Origin: Nitrosomonadales bacterium | GTDB taxonomy: Bacteria; Pseudomonadota; Gammaproteobacteria; Burkholderiales; Sulfuricellaceae | Assembly (NCBI GenBank): GCA_003104895.1 | Contig: PQAG01000180.1 | Span: 5,737 to 14,595, forward strand | Reading direction: 5' to 3' | Length of the DNA stretch: 8,859 nucleotides | Shown: one piece after another, positions 6,465 through 8,859 of the stretch | How the letters are laid out: each line of letters begins with the position of its first letter | How positions within the stretch are numbered: position 1 is the stretch's first letter | Translations under genes and position numbers: made by a program | Notes under the pieces: model-generated | Databases searched by the model: none | Told to the model about the DNA's origin: nothing | What the model saw: the letters and a program-made list of their open reading frames with translations, nothing else

Positions 6465-6884
6465 TTATGCGCCGGTACAGATCACAGTAACTGCATAGCC
6501 GGCCGCAGTTCCGTTATCATGCTTCACCTTGCAGGCTGTTGAATCGACCGCACCTGCGGCAGTACAACCAACCAGCGTGGCAGCACCATTAACCCAGCTC
6601 ACCTTGCCATCCGAGGACAAAACTCCGCCAGTCATCAGGGTGTCGAGCCCGCTGCACGTCGTAGCTGCCTTAACATCTATTCCACCAGTGCCAGACGCCA
6701 GACGTTTTGCATAATTTATGCTGGTTGCCGAGGTTAACGCTCCGGCAACACCCTGAGCAGCAGCATTACCGGCATCAGTAGACAAATCCACAAACTTAGG
6801 CAATGCCGTGGCGGCCAGAATGCCCAGAATCACGATCACCACCACCAGTTCAATCAGGGTGAAGCCTTTTTGATTGCTATGCAT
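6465..6884 (-). CDS. mshA: MSHA-type pilin in mshA position (likely major pilin)
   Basis: This encodes 139 aa. The leader MHSNQKG is cleaved at G|FTLIELVVVIVILGILAATALPKF, a canonical type IVa pilin N-terminus with Glu5. The helix continues with VDLSTDAGNAAAQGVAGALTSATSINYAKRLASG, common among betaproteobacterial MshA-type pilins. Four cysteines (in TTCSG, VGCTA, TACKV and VICTG) probably form disulfides in the globular head. The ATG has an excellent AGGAG site 6 bases upstream, the strongest in the window. Strong hairpins lie right after the stop. Both points suggest high expression and so the major fibre subunit (inference). The symbol follows Vibrio gene order; on sequence alone the upstream paralogue at 6929-7411 is an equally good MshA. 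It is probably co-transcribed with that gene from the sigma-54 promoter, since the 44-bp gap has no promoter of its own. Confidence 0.85.
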   Translation of the reverse strand: MHSNQKGFTLIELVVVIVILGILAATALPKFVDLSTDAGNAAAQGVAGALTSATSINYAKRLASGTGGIDVKAATTCSGLDTLMTGGVLSSDGKVSWVNGAATLVGCTAAGAVDSTACKVKHDNGTAAGYAVTVICTGA

Positions 6885-6928
6885 TTGTATCTCCTGTTCA
6901 AAATATAAAAATTAACTTAATTGGTTTT

Positions 6929-7411
6929 TTAATCGCAGTTTGCCACTGTCAAACCGGCAATGTTATAGGTTGGCTGATTGGGTGCTACTGCGTTCAGATA
7001 AATGATCTGGCATGCCACATGATTGGCATCGGGCTGGATAATTTCCTGAGCGCCTGTCGATGCCACGACCACATAGTCCGGCGCAGTGATCCCGGAAATT
7101 GCCGCGATGGACTGGTCGTCGGGGTAGCCTGCTGTAAACACCACGTTGGTCCCTTCCACGTTGATGTCGGGCCCTACCGGCGCGGTGACGCCTGGGTCCC
7201 CGGTGTAGTCGGCCGGATAGCCATTCGCCAGCAGCAGCCCGTGCGCCATCGCCGCAGCAGACTTCATTGCGCCCAGTGCGCCGTTCATCTTGGCGATGCG
7301 CGCCTGAGCCTGCATATTCGCGAATTTCGGCAGAGCAATGGCCGCCAGAACCCCTAGAATAACAATCACCACCACTAGTTCGATCAGGGTAAAACCCGCC
7401 TGCTTTTTCAT
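6929..7411 (-). CDS. mshB: MSHA-type pilin in mshB position
   Basis: This encodes 160 aa from ATG 7411, with leader MKKQAG and cleavage at G|FTLIELVVVIVILGVLAAIALPKF, including Glu5. The ATG is chosen because GGAG lies 7 bases upstream. The ATG at 7417 is only one base from that site, and the frame's earliest start, a TTG at 7438, has no support. The block FANMQAQARIAKMNGALGAM and the C-terminal pair of cysteines (VACQIIYLN and ANCD, the last residues) closely follow the MshA layout, where the final disulfide loop is typical. It could therefore be the true MshA despite the mshB position. It shares a nearly identical N-terminal helix with the next gene but little of the head, so the two are old paralogues. 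It is the first gene after the sigma-54 promoter. The family is certain; which of the two is the major subunit is not. Confidence 0.85.
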   Translation of the reverse strand: MKKQAGFTLIELVVVIVILGVLAAIALPKFANMQAQARIAKMNGALGAMKSAAAMAHGLLLANGYPADYTGDPGVTAPVGPDINVEGTNVVFTAGYPDDQSIAAISGITAPDYVVVASTGAQEIIQPDANHVACQIIYLNAVAPNQPTYNIAGLTVANCD

Positions 7412-7418
7412 TTTCATA

Positions 7419-7422
7419 CTCC
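7419..7422 (-). promoter_or_regulatory. Ribosome binding site deciding the mshB start
   Basis: GGAG lies 7 bases before ATG 7411 and one base before ATG 7417. Spacing favours the inner ATG, which gives the usual six-residue pilin leader MKKQAG. Confidence 0.65.
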
Positions 7423-7494
7423 GTACTTTATTCAGCAAAATTGTCTGTTAAATACATTTTTAATTATAACGGCCAGAATCGCGATAACTTGAAA

Positions 7495-7518
7495 CCACAG
7501 AAACATTCCCCACAGAAA
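7495..7518. repeat. Direct repeat CCACAGAAA x2 at the presumed transcription start
   Basis: CCACAGAAA occurs at 7495-7503 and again at 7510-7518, a period of 15 bases. The second copy covers the predicted sigma-54 start at 7513. The repeat is exact, but no known regulator site is recognised, and a chance origin is possible. Confidence 0.3.
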
Positions 7519-7524
7519 ACCTAA

Positions 7525-7539
7525 GCAATTCCTGTGCCA
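7525..7539 (-). promoter_or_regulatory. Sigma-54 (RpoN) promoter for the pilin operon
   Basis: The minus strand reads TGGCAC-AGGAA-TTGC (7539-7525). The invariant GG (-25/-24) and GC (-13/-12) are separated exactly as in the sigma-54 consensus TGGCAC-N5-TTGC. The predicted start is near 7513, giving a leader of about 100 bases before ATG 7411. The site lies 9 bases after the mshF stop in the only sizeable gap of the region (7439-7547), where Vibrio also has the promoter of its structural operon. RpoN control is known for pilin genes such as pilA of Pseudomonas. An enhancer-binding activator would be needed; its site is not identified and would probably lie inside mshF. Confidence 0.85.
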
Positions 7540-7547
7540 GATCTTAT

Positions 7548-8039
7548 CTAGAACCAGGTATACGCTTCGACCTCCCTCAACCGCACTGTGACAACATCCG
7601 CACTGTTCCTCCCTGCCAGCAGTTCGACGCGATAACGTATCCGCACCTGCCCCTCGCTATCCGGCACGAAATGGCCGTCCAGAGCGGGCAGATAGACCAG
7701 TTCGCGATTCGGTGTGTCGAAATACCAGGCGCCACGGGCCAGCGCCCCCGCATCGCGGCGGAATTCGCCCAGATAGTTGGGCGGCTTCCGCTCCAGCCAG
7801 TTTATCGGATTCTCGCGCGCCAGGCGCTGGTAATCGATCTCCTGTCCCGCCATCAGCGCCCGCGCCATCTCGAAGCGCAAGCCGCTTTGCAGCGCCTTGA
7901 CGGTGGCCTCCATATTGGTTTTCTCGGCCACTTCCTGGTAATAATGCAGGCGATTCAGCAGCAGGCCGGCAAAAACGGCAAGAATGCTTGCCGCCACCAT
8001 GAACTCCAGCAAGCTGAAACCTGCCTGTCTGTATTTCAC
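7548..8039 (-). CDS. mshF: MshF-like type IV pseudopilin
   Basis: This encodes 163 aa and starts with GTG at 8039, which overlaps the mshG stop as GTGA. The leader MKYRQAG is followed by the cleavage site G|FSLLEFMVAASILAVFAGLLL, with Glu5. Downstream, an amphipathic helix (YYQEVAEKTNMEATVKALQSGLRFEMARAL) leads into NPINWLERKPPNYLGEF, a motif found in MshF and some GspG-like proteins, and then a beta-rich tail ending VEAYTWF. There are no cysteines, unlike the other pilins here. MshF lies between mshG and mshB in Vibrio, and the same position supports the name. It is probably a low-abundance inner-membrane pseudopilin expressed with the assembly genes rather than with the fibre subunits, since the sigma-54 promoter follows it. 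Its exact role is unknown. Confidence 0.8.
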   Translation of the reverse strand: MKYRQAGFSLLEFMVAASILAVFAGLLLNRLHYYQEVAEKTNMEATVKALQSGLRFEMARALMAGQEIDYQRLARENPINWLERKPPNYLGEFRRDAGALARGAWYFDTPNRELVYLPALDGHFVPDSEGQVRIRYRVELLAGRNSADVVTVRLREVEAYTWF

Positions 8040-8859
8040 TTCTTCAGCGCCACCTTGCCCAGATCCCAGATCGGCAGGAATATGCCCAGGGCAAGAATCA
8101 GCACCAGGATGCCCAGGCCAACGATCAGGATCGGTTCGATCTTGGCGGACAGGTTATCCACTTCGTATGCCACCTCGCGCTCGTACATCTCGGCGATTTC
8201 CTGCATCAGGTCGTCCAGTTCGCCGGTTTCCTCGCCCACCGCGATCATTTGCAGCACCACCGGCGTGAACACGCCGGAGGCCGCGGCGGTGCGCAGGATG
8301 CTGTCGCCGCGTTCCACCCCGGCGCGGATATCCTCGATTTTTCTGGCGATGTAGTCGTTGTCCACCACCTGCGCCACCACGTTCAGGCCCTGCACGATGG
8401 GCACGCCACTGCGGCTGGTGAGGGCATAGCTGCGCGCAAAGCGGGCCAGGGTGGCCTTCTCGACGATACTGCCAGTCACCGGCAGGCGCAGCTTGATCCT
8501 GTCCCACTGATAACGTCCAAGGGGAGTGGCGACATACAGGCGGAAGCCGTAAAACGCCCCCGCCAGGATCATGAGCATGACCGGCCAGTACTGCACGGTA
8601 AAATCCGAACTGGCAACCAGAATCCGGGTCATCAGCGGCAATTCGGCGTTGAAGCCCTTGTAGACCTTGGCAAAGGCCGGGATCACGAACAGGTTGATGA
8701 TGCCAATCGCCACCACCATCGCGACAATCACGAAGGTGGGATAGCGCATCGCCGCCTTGATCTTGTCCCTGGTCGATTTCTCGAATTCCAGGTAATAGAA
8801 CAGGCGCAGGAAGATTTCCTCCAGCATGCCGGTCGCCTCGCCCACCCGCACCATGCTGA
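8036..8859 (-). CDS. mshG: MSHA platform protein MshG, GspF/PilC family (3' part; runs off right edge)
   Basis: The last 274 or so residues are visible; the frame is open to the window edge and the start is outside. Related proteins are about 400 aa, so the N-terminal third is missing. The visible part begins at the end of the first GspF domain (MVRVGEATGMLEEIFLRL), followed by a membrane segment (about residues 38-62 from the visible Met at 8854), a second (about 90-108), the second GspF domain (about 137-240, with VGEETGELDDLMQEIAEMYERE) and a C-terminal membrane segment (about 241-262). The paired GE(A/E)TG(M/E)L motifs are the mark of the family. It forms the inner-membrane platform that couples the assembly ATPase (MshE, expected further right) to pilin insertion. 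The call as MshG rather than PilC or GspF rests on the flanking msh genes. Confidence 0.93.
   Translation of the reverse strand, partial: SMVRVGEATGMLEEIFLRLFYYLEFEKSTRDKIKAAMRYPTFVIVAMVVAIGIINLFVIPAFAKVYKGFNAELPLMTRILVASSDFTVQYWPVMLMILAGAFYGFRLYVATPLGRYQWDRIKLRLPVTGSIVEKATLARFARSYALTSRSGVPIVQGLNVVAQVVDNDYIARKIEDIRAGVERGDSILRTAAASGVFTPVVLQMIAVGEETGELDDLMQEIAEMYEREVAYEVDNLSAKIEPILIVGLGILVLILALGIFLPIWDLGKVALKK

Noticed and set aside
6910..6922. AATTAACTTAATT palindrome between the two pilins
   Set aside because: AT-only arms with a single central base cannot form a stable hairpin; could be a protein site, but nothing supports it.

Overview
The window is the distal half of an MSHA (mannose-sensitive haemagglutinin) type IVa pilus locus. 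Every gene lies on the minus strand, so transcription runs from the right edge to the left. The moderately high GC content, 4-nt gene overlaps and the sequence style of the pilin-like proteins suggest a betaproteobacterium (Nitrosomonadales/Gallionellales-like). That placement is an inference, since no rRNA or other marker gene is present.

In transcription order the genes are: mshG (inner-membrane platform protein, cut by the right edge); mshF-like pseudopilin (GTGA overlap with mshG); a 109-bp gap with a textbook sigma-54 promoter (TGGCAC-N5-TTGC); two MshA-type pilins in the mshB and mshA positions; a gap with two perfect hairpins (a terminator-like stem and a REP-like palindrome); then mshC, mshD, mshO and mshP (minor pilins) and mshQ (1189 aa, exported, non-pilin). 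After a 78-bp AT-rich gap with a sigma-70-like promoter comes mshI (PilM-like, cut by the left edge). No RNA genes, insertion sequences or CRISPR arrays were seen.

The parts fit one machine. MshG anchors the assembly ATPase, which is probably encoded beyond the right edge. The MshA/MshB pilins build the fibre. MshC, D, O and P resemble the GspH/I/J/K or FimT-PilV-PilW-PilX initiation set. MshQ, with nidogen-like, LamG-like and DUF6701 regions, is the best candidate for a tip-borne adhesin. MshI belongs to the inner-membrane alignment complex.

The most notable points are the sigma-54 promoter before the pilins, the double hairpin directly after the presumed major pilin (likely setting fibre-to-minor-pilin ratios), mshI lying downstream of mshQ rather than at the start of the cluster as in Vibrio, a calcium-loop-like acidic motif in MshQ, and a G8 tract inside mshP. 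No wholly new system was found; this is a recognisable pilus locus with unusual regulatory architecture.
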